Of a DNA stretch of 64,000 nucleotides, positions 34,982-49,344 are shown piece by piece (the stretch's first letter is position 1; each line of letters begins with the position of its first letter). The notes below the pieces were generated by a model that saw nothing but the letters and a program-made list of their open reading frames with translations, was not told the DNA's origin and did not search any database. The translations under genes were made by a program, and so were the position numbers. Source of the stretch: Nemania diffusa (lineage: Eukaryota > Ascomycota > Sordariomycetes > Xylariales > Xylariaceae); the NCBI GenBank assembly GCA_038501195.1, contig JBBPUQ010000005.1, positions 1,612,001 through 1,676,000 on the forward strand, in the 5' to 3' direction.

Positions 34982-37606
34982 TTAGATATAGTTAACTTCG
35001 TAACCAATGCTTCTCTCCACCCAACTTTTCACCAAGCCCTCTATGGTAGGTTTGTACTGGCGTAGTACAACGTCTGCGACTTCCACAGCCTCCAGGGCCC
35101 CAGAGCCGGCAGCACTCACCTGATTTCCACTCTCCTCGACCGGGAACACGTTGCCTTGGACAAGGAGGAAGGGCGGCTGTGCTCTGTTACACACCACTTT
35201 GTGCCAAAGAAGATACTCCCCGCTGACGGATGTGAGTGACTCAAGTTCAGGTATTCCGTTCTCTGCATCACCAGTGCACTTGTATATGTGGAGGCGATGA
35301 AGAAGACGCTTGATGGTAGCTCGACCGTTTGTGGGAATTAGAGACTTATCCAGGTGGATTGTCAGCCCACCTGCCGACTCCGTGGTGCGGTGACGGTGTT
35401 CAATTCTCAGTACCCCTTGGCCATGCTCGCACAGCGTTTTCAGTATCACGAACCTTGCCTATGGAGAGGATTTCAGCACAAATCACAAACCCCGGAAATA
35501 GGCGGGGGGGGGGGGGGAGAGAGAGAGAGACTAATAACATACTCGTCCGTGGGCTTGGCCCCATTTCTAGAGTAAAAGTAATCAGTTTCAAAATGAGCCT
35601 TCTGACGAAGTGGGTGTTTGTACCTGGTTGACAGCGTCGTACTTCTGCATAGAGCGGAGCGCCTGCTGGATCATCCACAAGTAACCGACATATTCAACTG
35701 GCACACGGTATCTCATTAGTCATTGGCGCAAATCATGACACACGCGTTGAGACGAGAAAAACAGGCGGAGTCGTGGGGCAGGTAGGCATACGAGTCTCGA
35801 TGTCACTATTAGTAGGGTCTTTGGCCATCTCCAGTGCAGTCCAGATGTCTTTGCGCGGCAATAGGAACAACGCCAAAACCTCAGCGATGCACTCGCTAAG
35901 AGTAGAATAGAGCTCCCCAAACACTGATTTAGGGGTCTGTCCTAGCTTGTACCAACAGGATATCGGGTTCCCAGTAAGAGTGTTTCGAGGAAGATCATCA
36001 ATATCAAAGTTATAGACTGACGGTGCAGTCTCGGAGAGAATCTTGCCACAGCCATGCCCGATGAGCTCGTGGGTTAAGATCATGGCGGTGTTGCAATAGT
36101 TGTATTGCGCTAAGAATATGTCTGAATCTTCAGTGTGTAGGAATGGAAAGTCCTTTGCAGAGGTAGCAGCGACACAATTCTCAAAGTACAGGTTTTTCTT
36201 CCCTACAGTGTCTCTGATATTTTGGTACTATTTGGTTACGACACGTTAGTAAGGCGCTTCGGTTAGACAAATTCAAACGGGACTGTTAGGATCCATACCG
36301 TCGGTCCTATCATCGCAGACCAACATTGGTGTGCGGCAAGTGACACCACTATTTCAAGGTCAGCACGTGGCTCTTTACTGAGAGAGGAGGATGAGCTAAC
36401 AATTGAGACTCATGAATTCCGGCTGAACGTAATGGGGAAGCTCGAAAGCCCCAAAACGGCCTTCTCCGTGCTTGTCTTGAGCAACCACCCAGGGCATACT
36501 ACCTAGCAAATCCTCTGCTATCCCAATTAGCGAGTTCAATGCTCTGACTTTGGTCTGGTCTCGGATAGCAATAATGGCCTCCATTGAGCGGCGGACCCCG
36601 GCAGGATCGCGGTAGCCAGACAAGAAGCCAAAATTGGCCTCCACTGTTTGGGTTGATGATTTGACCCAAGCTGCGGAAGCTTTTATGTCCGCTTGAATGT
36701 CCCCAGAACGGAAGAATTCATCCAGAAACCGCAGGTGCTCCAACGACGTCTCACCCTCGGCAAACTGGGCAGCACGCCGTAGAGACTGACGGATTCCTGC
36801 CATGTCCTGCGCATAGTCACCAAAGCTGAACTCTATCACCGCTCCTTCTTGAAAGTCAAGAGGGCTGAATCTTTCCAGTTTATCAGTAGGAGGGGCTTTG
36901 GCCTCAGAGGCAATCCGGACGATGTAGGTAGTTTGCAAGCTATCCTTTGATGTCCTCTTGATAAGGCGCGTATTTTGCAACATGTAACCCCGGCTCATTA
37001 GAAAATCCGTGACGTTCTTGATTTCGTCCTTTGTAATATCTCCCTCGTAGTAGGTACTCAGTCCTCCAGCGTCAGGAAATCCGATGGAGGCGGGCGTGAC
37101 AGAAAACACTTGTGATGACACCGACTCAAACAGCTGTTGTGCAACGGGGGTGAACGAGCAGATGCGCTCAAAGCTATCATGTGATAGGCTAGGGATGATT
37201 TTTTGACTTGAACTACCCTATGTAGTTGAAAATAAGGGCGACTTTCTTTAGCTGCGGCACTTGGCGTTGATGTTAGGATCGGGTGAGGGCATACCTCATA
37301 GTTTCCCAGACTATTGAAAATCATTGCCGCATACAGCAGAAACTGATGGGTAGTTTGTGTATCGATTCCAACTGTACTTGCCAGATGAGTCCAATTGCAA
37401 CCGCAAGCTCTGCCGAGTTCGACAATGATGTCAAAGATAGTTGGCGACTCTAGAGACACCTGTTTCAGAGCAATCCTTGAGCAACCAAGCGCGGCTCTGG
37501 TGGCATGGTAGATTTGAAAGCGCTCCCTCTTTGTCAGGGTGAAGAATGCGTCTTGGATTTCAAGCCGAGCAACTGGCAGCGCGGTGACTTCACCCAGCAG
37601 AGTCAT
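34982..37606 (-). CDS. DPP3: Dipeptidyl peptidase III (metallopeptidase family M49)
   Basis: Model on the minus strand: exons 37606-37295, 37217-36410, 36372-36299, 36227-35792, 35697-35624, 35566-35543, 35458-34982; 734 aa, close to the usual M49 length. The zinc site is clear: HELIGH at 451-456 (H451, E452, H456) and the second glutamate motif SECIAE at 509-514, where E510 is the expected third ligand; the family usually has EECRAE. Other landmarks are KWGQAH plus ARFVILKTL and the C-terminal QYKPTIEGLVKSWVER. The enzyme removes dipeptides from the N-terminus of short peptides, in the cytosol. Two unusual exon features: exon 6 is 24 nt and intron 2 is only 37 nt, with an AAAG acceptor; that junction is the weakest point. 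Intron 6 holds a run of fourteen G followed by (GA)n on the plus strand. Confidence 0.88.
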
Positions 37607-37828
37607 TGTGATTTGGAACTATGACAAGGCTGGCCAGCTTGCTCTACGACACGGTTGAGTGAGTGAGTGAGTGTGCGGTCGGCCGAATGCTCAATGATTT
37701 CCTATGTCAGCATGAATAGAATCGTAATAGAAAACAAACTAAAGTTAGTGAATAAATAACCCAGTCTTAAAGTATTATAAATGGTATTTTTTTTTAAAAA
37801 AAAGATTTAGTTTAATTATATTATATAT
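37607..37828. promoter_or_regulatory. Remnant of the upstream region of DPP3
   Basis: Only 222 bp separate the DPP3 start codon from the first base of the long terminal repeat. A GAGT iteration (37655-37671) lies close to the gene. Composition falls towards pure A/T over the last 100 bp, so RIP may have leaked into the promoter. Confidence 0.5.
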
Positions 37829-38094
37829 TGTTGAATAAGCTATATATATATAATAGTACATATAAGTCACGCATAAACAAAATATAAAACTAGTTATACT
37901 ATATCTATATTAATAATTAAATCTAAAAGAAGTTCTTTTGTATAGCTAAAGATTTTATTGTAAATAAAATCTCTGCTAATATATAAAATAAATACTTATT
38001 TATATAACTATATATTTGTTTATATAATTATAATATAAATATTATAATATATAAACTATAATATATAGTTGTAACTAATACTAATATTTTAATA
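37829..38094 (+). repeat. Outer LTR, left copy
   Basis: 266 bp, beginning TGTTGAATAAGC and ending in a mutated TATTTTAATA. It aligns gap-free to 60248-60513 at a constant offset of 22419. G and C are kept only in its first 60 bp, the side facing DPP3; the rest has A or T where the right copy keeps G or C. The preceding 5 bp (37824-37828) are TATAT. Confidence 0.85.
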
Positions 38095-38658
38095 CTAGCT
38101 TTTTTTTTTTTTAATTATAACTAAGTATTATATAAAAGTAAAAAAATAAAAAACAAAAAAACAATATATTTTGTAGTAACTTAGTTTTATTATATAATAA
38201 ATCGATTGTTTTATAGCTATATATAAATAATATAGTTTAATTATTTGTTATATTAATTTAATTTATATATTATATAATATTTTTAATTAATTAAAATAAC
38301 AAATTATTATTTATTAAATTATTAGCTATAGTTAATTTATTAAAAATAACTTTTTTATATAGTAATAAAATCTATAATAAATTATTAATAGTTAATTTAG
38401 TAAATTTTATATAATTAATTAATTAGTAATTATTTGTTAATTTGTTTATTTAATAAATAACTGCTATATAAAAAAAAAAAAGTATTAAATATTATATAAA
38501 AAAAATAAACAATATTAATTGAAATATTAGTTTATATAGCATAAAATCTTAAGTATAAATATTTAGTTAGTTTTTGTTTGTTTCTGTTTTTTTTTTTCGT
38601 TTTTTTTTTATATATTTATTTGTTTATTTATTTATTTATTTATATATATATATATATA

Positions 38659-38696
<38 letters not shown>

Positions 38697-39272
38697 TTAT
38701 TTATTTATATATATATATTTGTTATATAGTAATAATAGCAGTAATATAATAACTATTGTTTATTTTTACTTTATATTTGTTTTTTTAAGTAATATGTTGT
38801 AGTTTTAAAACTTTATTTAAATTAAAAACAATAACGTAATAAAAATATATAGTTTTTTAATTAAAAGTTAAACTTGTTAAACTTTTATATAGTTATTTTA
38901 TATAAATATATATTTATTTTTATATAAATAAATTTTTTTATATATTTTTAACTAATATATTTAATTATATAATAAATTAAAAAAAGTATTGTTTATATTA
39001 TTTTTTTTATTAACATTTTTTTTTAAATATTAGCTTTAAATATTTTTATAAATATTTAAACAAAACTTATATACTAAAAAAAATATTTTTAAGCTTTTTT
39101 GATCTAAAGTTAAAATTTAATTATACTGCTTTATATTAACAGTTTTTAAAGTAGTTGTTAATGCTACATTAATGTACTATTTATTAAATATTATTAAATT
39201 TTTAGCTTTTAAAAAAATATATATAATATATATATTTAGTGTTTATATAGCGTTTGTTATTTTTAATATAAT

Positions 39273-39276
<4 letters not shown>

Positions 39277-39310
<34 letters not shown>
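39277..39310. repeat. 34-bp A homopolymer
   Basis: An uninterrupted run of 34 A. It could be a retroelement poly-A tail or slippage in RIP-degraded DNA; context does not decide. Confidence 0.6.
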
Positions 39311-39312
<2 letters not shown>

Positions 39313-39550
39313 TTTAATTTCGCTTTATTTTTTATATAGTAACTAAAAAATAACAAATTCAATTTTTTAGTTTTTTTTAACAATGTTTTTTTTATATATA
39401 TTATATAAATATTTTATATATATATATATGTTAAAATATTTTATATTATATATAAGTTATTAAATATATATATATTTTTCGACTTTTTTTTAAATATAAA
39501 AGTTTGTTATATATATATTTATTAGTTAATTTAAAGTAAAAGTATATTAT

Positions 39551-39750
39551 ATATATATATATTAGTTAATATATAATAAATATATATTGTATATATATAT
39601 ATTAGTTAATATATAATAAATATATATTATATATATATATAACTATTAATATATAATAAAAATATATTGTATATATATATAACTATTAATATAAAATAAA
39701 AATATGTTATATATATATATAGCTGTTAATATAAAATAAAGCTATATTAT
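39551..39750. repeat. 40-bp minisatellite, five units
   Basis: The motif ATTAGTTAAT/AACTATTAAT recurs at 39561, 39601, 39641, 39681 and 39721, exactly every 40 bp, each unit filled with TA dinucleotides. Unit-to-unit differences are mostly G/A and C/T. Confidence 0.8.
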
Positions 39751-39774
39751 ATATAAGTAGTTTTAAATATATAT

Positions 39775-39956
39775 AACAAAAAAAAAAAAAAAAAAAAATC
39801 AATATAGCTTTAAATTTATAATTAATATAAACTTAAAACTATATATACTTTAGCTAAAAATCGAACTTAAAATATATAATAAATGCTATATATATTATTA
39901 TTATATTACTAAAACTTGTTTATTAAAAATAAATCTTTTATAATATTTAAATATAT
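39775..39956. repeat. Interrupted unit of the 243-bp array (left of element A)
   Basis: It shares, in the same order, AGCTAAAAAT, a TATTATTATATTA tract and AACTTGTTTATTAAAA with the units at 46979-47500. The unit stops exactly where element A begins, 104 bp after its AGCTAAAAAT landmark. Confidence 0.75.
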
Positions 39957-42900
39957 TGTTATAAACTACACTTATATTTAAATAAATAAATCTTAAAAAT
40001 AGTTAATATATATAATATAACTAATAAGTAGTTAAAATAGCTAAGTAGATTTTATTGTTTGTTTAAAACAATAAACCTACTAAAAGTTAAATAAAATAGT
40101 AAATATAAAAAAAAAAAAATAATAAATAAAAAAGCACTTATATAAATATGTCGACTTAATTTAAAAAATTAGAGTTATTTTTTAGTTTTTTCAATTTTAG
40201 TTTTTTTTTTAAAATATATAGTATTATTTAGTTTTTAAACCTATTATTAATATTATATTTATTATAAAATTAAAGTTTATTTTAATTGTTTAAAAAAACA
40301 ATAAATTTTTAAAAAATTTTAAACAAATTAATTAATTTTAATATATTAAAATAATATAATTAACTTTTAATAATAATATATTTATTACTAATTATAAAAA
40401 AGTTAAATAATAAATATAATTTATTAAAAATAAATTAACAAAACTTGTTTTATAAATATAAATAAACTATAAATAAAATAAACTATATTAATAGTTTTAA
40501 AACTTTTAAAATTTATTTAAAAATTATATAAAATATATTATAAATAATAATAATAAATTTTATTATAATATTTTTAATAATAAAAAACTTTTTATTTTTA
40601 ATATTTATAAAAAGTTTAAGTTTATTTGCAAAAACTTTAAAAAATATAACAAATAATAATAATATATAATTATTAATAAAACTATATATAACAATATAAT
40701 TAAAATAATAATAATTAATATTAAATATTTTATTATTTATAATAAAACTTTTTAAATAGTTTTTGTTTTTTTTATTAAAAAAAAAAAAATATAGCTTAAA
40801 TATAATAAATTAATAATTTTTAAATAATTTTAAACAATAATAAATATTTACAAAAAAACTATATATTAAAAGTTTAAATATTATATTTTATAGTTAAATA
40901 TTATTTAAAAAATTACAAAATAGTTTAAAAATATAACAAATTTTTTTAAATAAAATATTTATTTTTTATATATTTAAATAATTAAATTAAAAAAAAAAAC
41001 TAAATAATAAAAAATAAATATAATTTATTAAAAAGCTAACTTTTAAAATATTATATTTTATAAAGCTATAAATATTTATAAAAAAAAAATTATAAATTTA
41101 AAAAATTAAATTAAAGTTTTTTAAAATTAAATTATAGCTATAGTAGCTATAATATTAAAATTTATATTAATAACTTTTGTTAATAATTTAATTTTTATTA
41201 AAGTAATTTAATAATAAAAATAAAAATGAAAAAATATTTTAAGTTTTAAAATTATTAATAAAATTTTTATAATTATTAAAAAAAAAACTAAATTATTAAT
41301 TAAAATAGCTAATTTATTAATATTTATTAATAATAAACTAATAAAAAATAAAACTAAAATTTAGTTTAAGTATTAATTTATATTATTAAAAAATAAATTA
41401 ATTAAAAATATTAATTATTATAATTAAAATTAAAAAAAAATCGATTATATTATTAATTAAATAAAAAATTTTACTTTTGAAAATATTATAATATTTATTA
41501 TAAATAACTATAAAAAAAAGCTTATTTTAAAAATAAATATTAAAGTTTTAAACTATTTATTTATTTATTACTATAATTTTAATAAATATAAAAAAATATA
41601 AATTAAATATTAAAACTTTAAAATATAAAATTTTAATAAATTTATATAATTTAATATAAAATTTATTAAATAAACTAAAACTATTTAAATTAATTTAATA
41701 AACTTTAAAAAAAATCTATATAATAAATTATTAAAACAAATTAATAAATTATATATTAAAAAACTATATAATAATTAAATAATATTTATTAACTTTTATA
41801 ATTATATTTAAATATATAATTATTAATAGTATAAAAACTTTATTATTTAAAAAATATAATAAAAAAAAAACTTTTTAAAAATAACTAAACAAAAAAAAAA
41901 CTTAAAACTTAAAAAAAAAAAAAAACTTATAAAATTAAATCTATATTAAAAAAATAGCTTTAAATATTTAAATATTTTAATTTTAAATATAGTTTTAAAT
42001 AATTATTATATTTATATTAAAATTTTATTTAATTAAACAAAAGTTTTAATTTTATAAAAATAATATTTTATATACTATAATTAAAAATATAAAAATAATA
42101 ATTATTTTTATAAATTTAACTTTAAATAATTTAATATAATTTATATTAATATTATTTTTATTTAAAATATAAAATTTAAACAAATAAAAACTATATTAAA
42201 AAAAAAGTTAAAAAATATTATTTAAAATAATTAAATTTTATTTTAAATAAATTTATATATTAATATTAAATATAAATAAATATAAAAAAATACTATTTAA
42301 TTTTTTATAAAAACTATTAAAAAAAAACTTTTTTTTTATAAATTATATAATAATAAATAATAAATTTATTTTGTTAATAAAAATATTAACTAATATAAAA
42401 GCAAATATATATTTATTAATTAAATTAAATTTTATTATAAAAATTTTAAAATATTTAAAACTAAAAATAATTATTAAATTTATATTATTTTAAATAATAA
42501 ATTATAATAAAAAAACTATATAAACTATTAATATTATTTTAAAAATATATTTTTATATATAAAATAAAATAATTTTAAATATATTTTTATTAATAATAAA
42601 TATAAAATATAACATTATTATAAAAAAAAAATATTTAAACTATTATAATATATTAATAAATAACAAAAAAAAAAAATTATTATTTTTTAATAATTAAAAA
42701 CTAAAATATTAAACTTTTAAAATTTTAATAAATAATATAAAAAATTTAATTATTAATTTTAATTATTAATAAAATATAAATTATTAATAAAAATTAATAA
42801 ATATAAAAAAAAAAAAAAAAAAAATAAACAAATAAACTAAATATATTAAAAAAAAAACAAAATAAAAAAAATATAAAAACTAAGTTTAAAAAAGTTTATT

Positions 42901-45900
42901 TTTATATTAATAAATTTAAATATTAAAAAAAATAAATAAAAATTATATAAAAAAAATTTCTAGTTATTTTTTAATTGTTTATTTTAATTTTATATTTTTT
43001 TTAAATTAGTTTTAATATAAATAAAAATTATTTATAATAAAAAATATAATATATAAAATATATATTATAAAATAAAGCTTATAAAAATAACTTAGATTTA
43101 TATATTTTTTTTGTAAAAAAAAAACATAAAAACTATAAACTAAAAATAAAATATAATTAATATAATTTATATTAATTATAAAAAAATATAATTAAATAAT
43201 ATAAATATTAATTAATTTAAATTAATATTATTAATATAACAAAATTTAATATAATAATAAAATAAAAAAATATTATTTTATATAATATAATTTTATTATA
43301 TAAATTAAATTAAATAATTTTTTAAAAAAAATATAAAAAGTTAATAAAAAATAACAAAAAGTTAATAAAAGCAATATTATATATAATTTTTAAAAAACAT
43401 TATAAATATTTTAATATATTTAATAAAATAACTTTAAATAACTTTTTGTTATTTTATTTAAGTATTAATTATTATATTATTATTAATAAACTTTTTAAAG
43501 TTTTTTTTAAATATAATATATTATATAAAATATTATTAAAAAAAATAAAAATATATTAAAAATATATTAGCAATAATTTAACAAAAAATTTTATTAAATT
43601 AATAATAATATTATAAATAGTATTAATTTTATTTGTTAAAAAAAAATAGTTTTTTATAGCTATATATAAACTATAAAAAGCTAAATTTAATTATTTAAAA
43701 AAATAAATATTTTTTATTTTTAATTAATAAAACTTTAGTTAAAATATTATAAATTAAAATTTATATAAAAATAAATATTTAATAAATTTTTTATTATATT
43801 TAAATATTTAAAAAAAATAAAGTATTAATAGTTTTTTAAATAAAATATAAAATTTATTAATTTAAAATACTTTTATTTAAATTAATAAATAAATTAATAA
43901 TATTTTAATATTATATAAACAATATATTAATAAAATATTAGCTTATTTAAAAAAAATTAAATTATAAACTAATTTTAAAAAATATAAGTTTTATATAATA
44001 AAAATTAAATTTTTAAAATTTATTATAAAAATATATAAAATAAAAATTAATTTAAATAAAATAAAAATTATATATTATTAAGATTTATTTTATAATAAAA
44101 AAAAAAATATATTTTAAAAAAATATAATTATTTTTAAACTTTTATAACTTTTATAAAAAATTTATAAAAAAATATAAATAAATTATAAAACTATTTATTA
44201 ATTTTATATATATTAATATATTATTTTAATAAATTTAAAAGTATTAAAAAATATTTAAAACTTTATAAATAATTTTAATAAATATATTTATTTTATAATA
44301 TTTTTTTTATAATATTAAAACTATAATAAAAATTAATTTTTTTAATAATATAGCATTAAATATATTATTTTAAAAAAACAATTTAAAAAACTTATAAAAG
44401 TTAATTATTTGTTTTTTGAAAATATTTTATAATATAAAACTTAATTATAAAATATATAATAAAAAAATATTAACAGTTATAAAAAAACTTTTATATTAAA
44501 AAGCAAAACTAATTAATATATAATATTTTTTTATAGTTTTAATAAATTATAAAGCTTTAAAATATTTTAATATAAAAAAAATATTAAACTTTTAATAAAT
44601 AAAATAAATAAAACTTATAAGTTATTATTATTTTATAATTATATATTATTTAAGTTTAAAAAATATTATTGTTAATATTTTTTTAAAGTTTTTAAAAAAT
44701 ATAAAAATATAAAAAAAAAAAAAAAAATAAACAAAAAATAATAGTTTTATTTAAACTAATAATTTTTTTTAATAAAACTTTATAAAAATTTATAATAATA
44801 TATATATTAAAAAATAATATTATATTTTTATTAATTTTTAAAATATTATTAATTAATTTAATTTTAAAAATTAATAAAACTAATAATAGTTTAATTAAAT
44901 ATAAAAAAAAAGCTTATATAAATTAAAATTTAAATTAAATAATATTAAATAATTTAATATTATATAAAAAATATTTAATAATATTAAATATTAATTATTT
45001 ATATATTAAACTAATTAAAAAAATATATATTTAACTAATTATAATATATTTAAAAAAAAATAAAACAAAAGTTTTAATAATTTAAAAATATTAATAGTTT
45101 AAAATTTAGAAAAAAATAAACTAATATATAATAAATTGTTTATATAAAGTAGCTAAAATTTTAAAAAATAAAATATTAAAAAAACTAAAACTTTTAAATA
45201 TATTAAAATATATATAATAATATATAATAATAAATTTTAAATATTTTTTTTAAATAATAATAAAAACAATATAATTTTTTATATAATTAATAAATTATTT
45301 AAACTTATATAAACTATAGTTTATAAAAATATAGTAATTATAAAATAAATTATAAAAATATATTATAATAAATTATATTAAATATATAATTAATTAAAAA
45401 GTTTTATTAATAATTATAATTTTTAATTTATAATTAAATTTATAAATAAATTATTTTAAATTTATAAAATAAAACTAAATTTTTTTTTTATTAATTATAA
45501 ATAAACTATTAAATAAATAAAAATTATATATTAATAAATAAATTAAAAGTTATAACTTTTTATTAATTATTTTTAAAAAAATTAATTTAAAATATTATTA
45601 ATATTAAATATAATATAAATATTATTATTATATAAATTATTAAAAAATTTATTTTTATATAAAATATTAATTAATTAAATTATAAAAATAATATTTAATT
45701 AAAAAGTTAAAACAAAAAAATTAATATTTAAATTAAAAAAAAAAAATTAAATTATAAAAAAATATAAAACTTTATAACTAAAATATATAAATATATAGTA
45801 ATAATAAAATAATAAATATTTTAAGTTTAATAAAAAATAATTAATTAAATTAATAAATATTAATAAAACTTTAATTTTTTAATAAAAAATTAAATATATA

Positions 45901-46973
45901 TTTTATAAAAAAAAAAAAAACAAATAAATTAATTTAATAATAAATTAAACTATTTAATAACAAAAATATATTATAAAATTATTAATAATAATAAAAAAAA
46001 TATTTTTAAATTTTATTTGTTGAATTTTTAAAAAAGCTTTTAATAATTTTATATAAATTAATTATATAAATATTTAAAAAATTTACTTTTAAAACAAAAC
46101 TTTAAATATTTAAAAAAAAAAGTTATAAATTTTAAATATAACAAAAAAAAATAAAAAATTAAAAAAGTTTTATTATTATATATTAAATTAAATAAATTTT
46201 ATTATAAAATAATTTAAAAAAAATAAAATTATAACAATTAATAATATTTAATAAATATTTTAAAAAAATTTTTTATATATATATAGAAATTTTATAATTA
46301 AAACTTTAATATAAAAATTTTTTTTATAAAATTATTAAAATAAAAAAAAATAATATAAAAAAAAACATTTATAAAAAAATATTTTAATAATAATAAAATA
46401 AATATAATAAAAAAATATTATATATATAAAAAATAAAAAATTTTTTAAATATATATATAATATTATATAATATTAACAATATTATTAAATTAATTATTAA
46501 TATAATAAAAAAATAACAAAAATTAAAAGCTTTTATATATAAACTAATTATATATAATTAAAAGTATTTTTTTATTATTTAAAAATATTAATTTTAAAAA
46601 TTTATAATTTAAATATTTAATATAGCAAAAATTTAAATTAAGTTTTTTTTATATAAAAAAAGTTATTATAAACTATATTTATATTTAAATAAATAAATTC
46701 TAAAAATAATTAATATATATAATATAGTTAATAAATAATTAAAATAATTAAATAAATTTTATTGTTTATTTAAAACAATAAATTTATTAAAAATTAAATA
46801 AAATAATAAATATAAAAAAAAAAAAATAGTAAATAAAAAAACATTTATATAAATATATTAATTTAATTTAAAAAATTAAGTTTATTTTTTAATTTTTTTA
46901 ATTTTAGTTTTTTTTTTAAAATATATAATATTATTTAATTTTTGAACTTATTATTAATATTGTACTTATTATA
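39957..46973 (+). mobile_element. Element A: nested LTR retrotransposon, RIP-destroyed
   Basis: Two direct repeats of 310 bp (39957-40266 and 46664-46973, constant offset 6707) enclose 6.4 kb of AT-only DNA. The left copy starts TGTTATAAAC and the right copy TATTATAAAC, which is TG to TA as RIP would give. Both sides have TATAT next to the repeat. The interior is strongly A-biased on the plus strand, suggesting the old coding strand was plus. The size (7.0 kb) fits a gypsy- or copia-type element, but no gag or pol motif survives. Confidence 0.8.
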
Positions 46974-47510
46974 TATATATTTTTTTATATAAAAAAAAAA
47001 GCAGCTTTTATATAAAAGTTGTTTTATATTATATAAAAATAAAATGTTTATAAAAAGAAACTATATTTAAAATATATTATTAATAGCTATATATTTGAAA
47101 TATATATTTTAGCTAAAAATTAAACTTAAAATATATAAAAAAAATTATATATATTATTATTATATTATTAAAACTTGTTTATTAAAAGTAAATTTTTTGC
47201 AGTATTAAAGTATATATTTTTTTATATAAAAAAAAAAACAGCTTTTGTTTAAAAGTTATTTTATATTATATAAAAATAAAATATTATAAAAAAAAAATCA
47301 ATATAGTTTAAAATTAATAGTTTTTATTATTAATTTTAAATTATATATGTTTTAGCTAAAAATTAAACTTAAAATATATAAAAAAAATTATATATATTAT
47401 TATTATATTATTAAAATTTATTTATTAAAAATAAATCTTTTATAATATTTTAAATATATGCTTTTTTATATAAAAAAAAAGTAGTTTTTATATAACAATT
47501 GTTTTTTTAT
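46974..47510. repeat. 243-bp tandem array, right of element A
   Basis: The landmark AGCTAAAAAT occurs at 47111 and 47354 (243 bp apart), each followed by the same TATTATTATATTA and TTTATTAAAA motifs. A further landmark, the AAAAAAAGCAGCTTTT-type motif, recurs near 46995, 47235 and 47478. The array resumes directly after element A. Confidence 0.75.
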
Positions 47511-49344
47511 TATATATTTGTTTTTATTTTATTTATTAATATTTTAATTTATATAATAAACTTATTAATAAATATTAAAGTTTTAAATATTTAGTTTAAT
47601 TTTTATTTTATAAATATATTAATAAAATTATTAATATTATTTATTTATTATATTTTAAAATTTTTTTTTTTTTTATATAATTTATAAAATAATATAATAT
47701 TAATTATAAGCTGTTTTTTTTATATTGTTTTAAATTTAATTAAATAATTATATAAAAATTTTAAATTTAAATATAAAACTGTTAAAATTAAAGTAATTTT
47801 TAATATAATTAAAATTTATTAAATTATTATATATAAAACAATTATATTATTAAAACTATTAATTATATTATATAATTTATTTATAAATATATTATAAATA
47901 ACTTTTTTATATTTATTTAAGTTTTAATATATAATATTACTAATAATTTTAAAACTTAAATTATTTTTTATATATTATTTTATTATTAATATAATAATAA
48001 ATTTAAATTATAAAGTTATATTTATATTATTTATAAATAATTTATTAATAAATATAAATAATTTTATATAATTTAAATTTAATAATATAAAAGTTAATTT
48101 ATAATTAAAATTGTTTATTTATTATTAAATTTTTTAATTTAAATTTTTAATATTATTTAATTAAAAGTTAATTATTTATATAATTATTAATAAATTATAT
48201 ATAGCTTTTAATTAATATATATTATTAATATATATTTTTTATATATATTATAAAATATATTTTTAAGCGGTTTTTTTTATATAATAATTAATTAAAACTA
48301 ATTAATTACTTTAGCTTTTTTAAATTAAAATTATATTATTTTTATATAATAAAATAATTTATTTGCTATTAAATTTAATTAAATAATTTAATTAAAATGT
48401 TTTTTTTAGTTTTATATAAAAGCTAGTTTATTATAATTTATGTTTTTTTTTTACTAAAAAGTTTAATATAATAAAATTAAATATATTGTTTATTTATAAA
48501 CTTATAATATTAAAATTATTAGTTTATTTTATTATATATAAAAAATATAAATTATATATAAATATAAATATATTAAATTTTTTATAGTAATATTAATAAT
48601 ATATTTTAAACTAATATAGTTTTAATTTAACTAATTTATATAATAATTATATAATTTTTAAAATAATATTTTCGAAATATTTAAATTTTAATTTAATTAA
48701 TAGTTATATAAAAAAATTTTTTATTAGTTTATTTTTTAATTATATATATATTTATATAATATTTTAAAATTTATTTAAAATATTATAGTTATAAATTAAT
48801 AAAAATTTAAATATAAATAATAATTTTTAATTTATTTATTAAATAATTAAAAATTAAATAAATATTAATTTTTTTTTAAAATTGTTATATTTTTATATAA
48901 TAAATTTTAACTTTTTATATAGTTTAGTTGTTTTTTTTTTAACTTTTTATATAAAACAAAACTTAAAAATTTAAATATTTTTATATTTTATTTAATTATA
49001 TTTAATAAACTAAAATATTTTTTATATAATAAAGTTATTAATTTTAATAATATTTGATTTTTTAAATAATATTTCAAATATATTAATTATATTGTTTTTT
49101 TATAGCTTTATTATTAATATATATACTTTTTGTTTTTTTGCTATAAAAAAATTATAACTAATTTGTTATATAAAAGTTATATATATATTTATATTTTTTT
49201 TTAATTTATTGTATTTTTTTTATATAATAAAAATTTAAAAGTATTAAATTTTTATTAAATTTATTTTTTAGTTTTTTAATAATTATATTTTTTTTATATA
49301 ATAATAAAGTTTTATTTATATATATTAAAAATATATTAAACTAT

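Noticed and set aside
38578..38802. 74-codon frame of Ile/Tyr repeats
   Set aside because: It is a translation of a TA/TTTA microsatellite inside the AT block.
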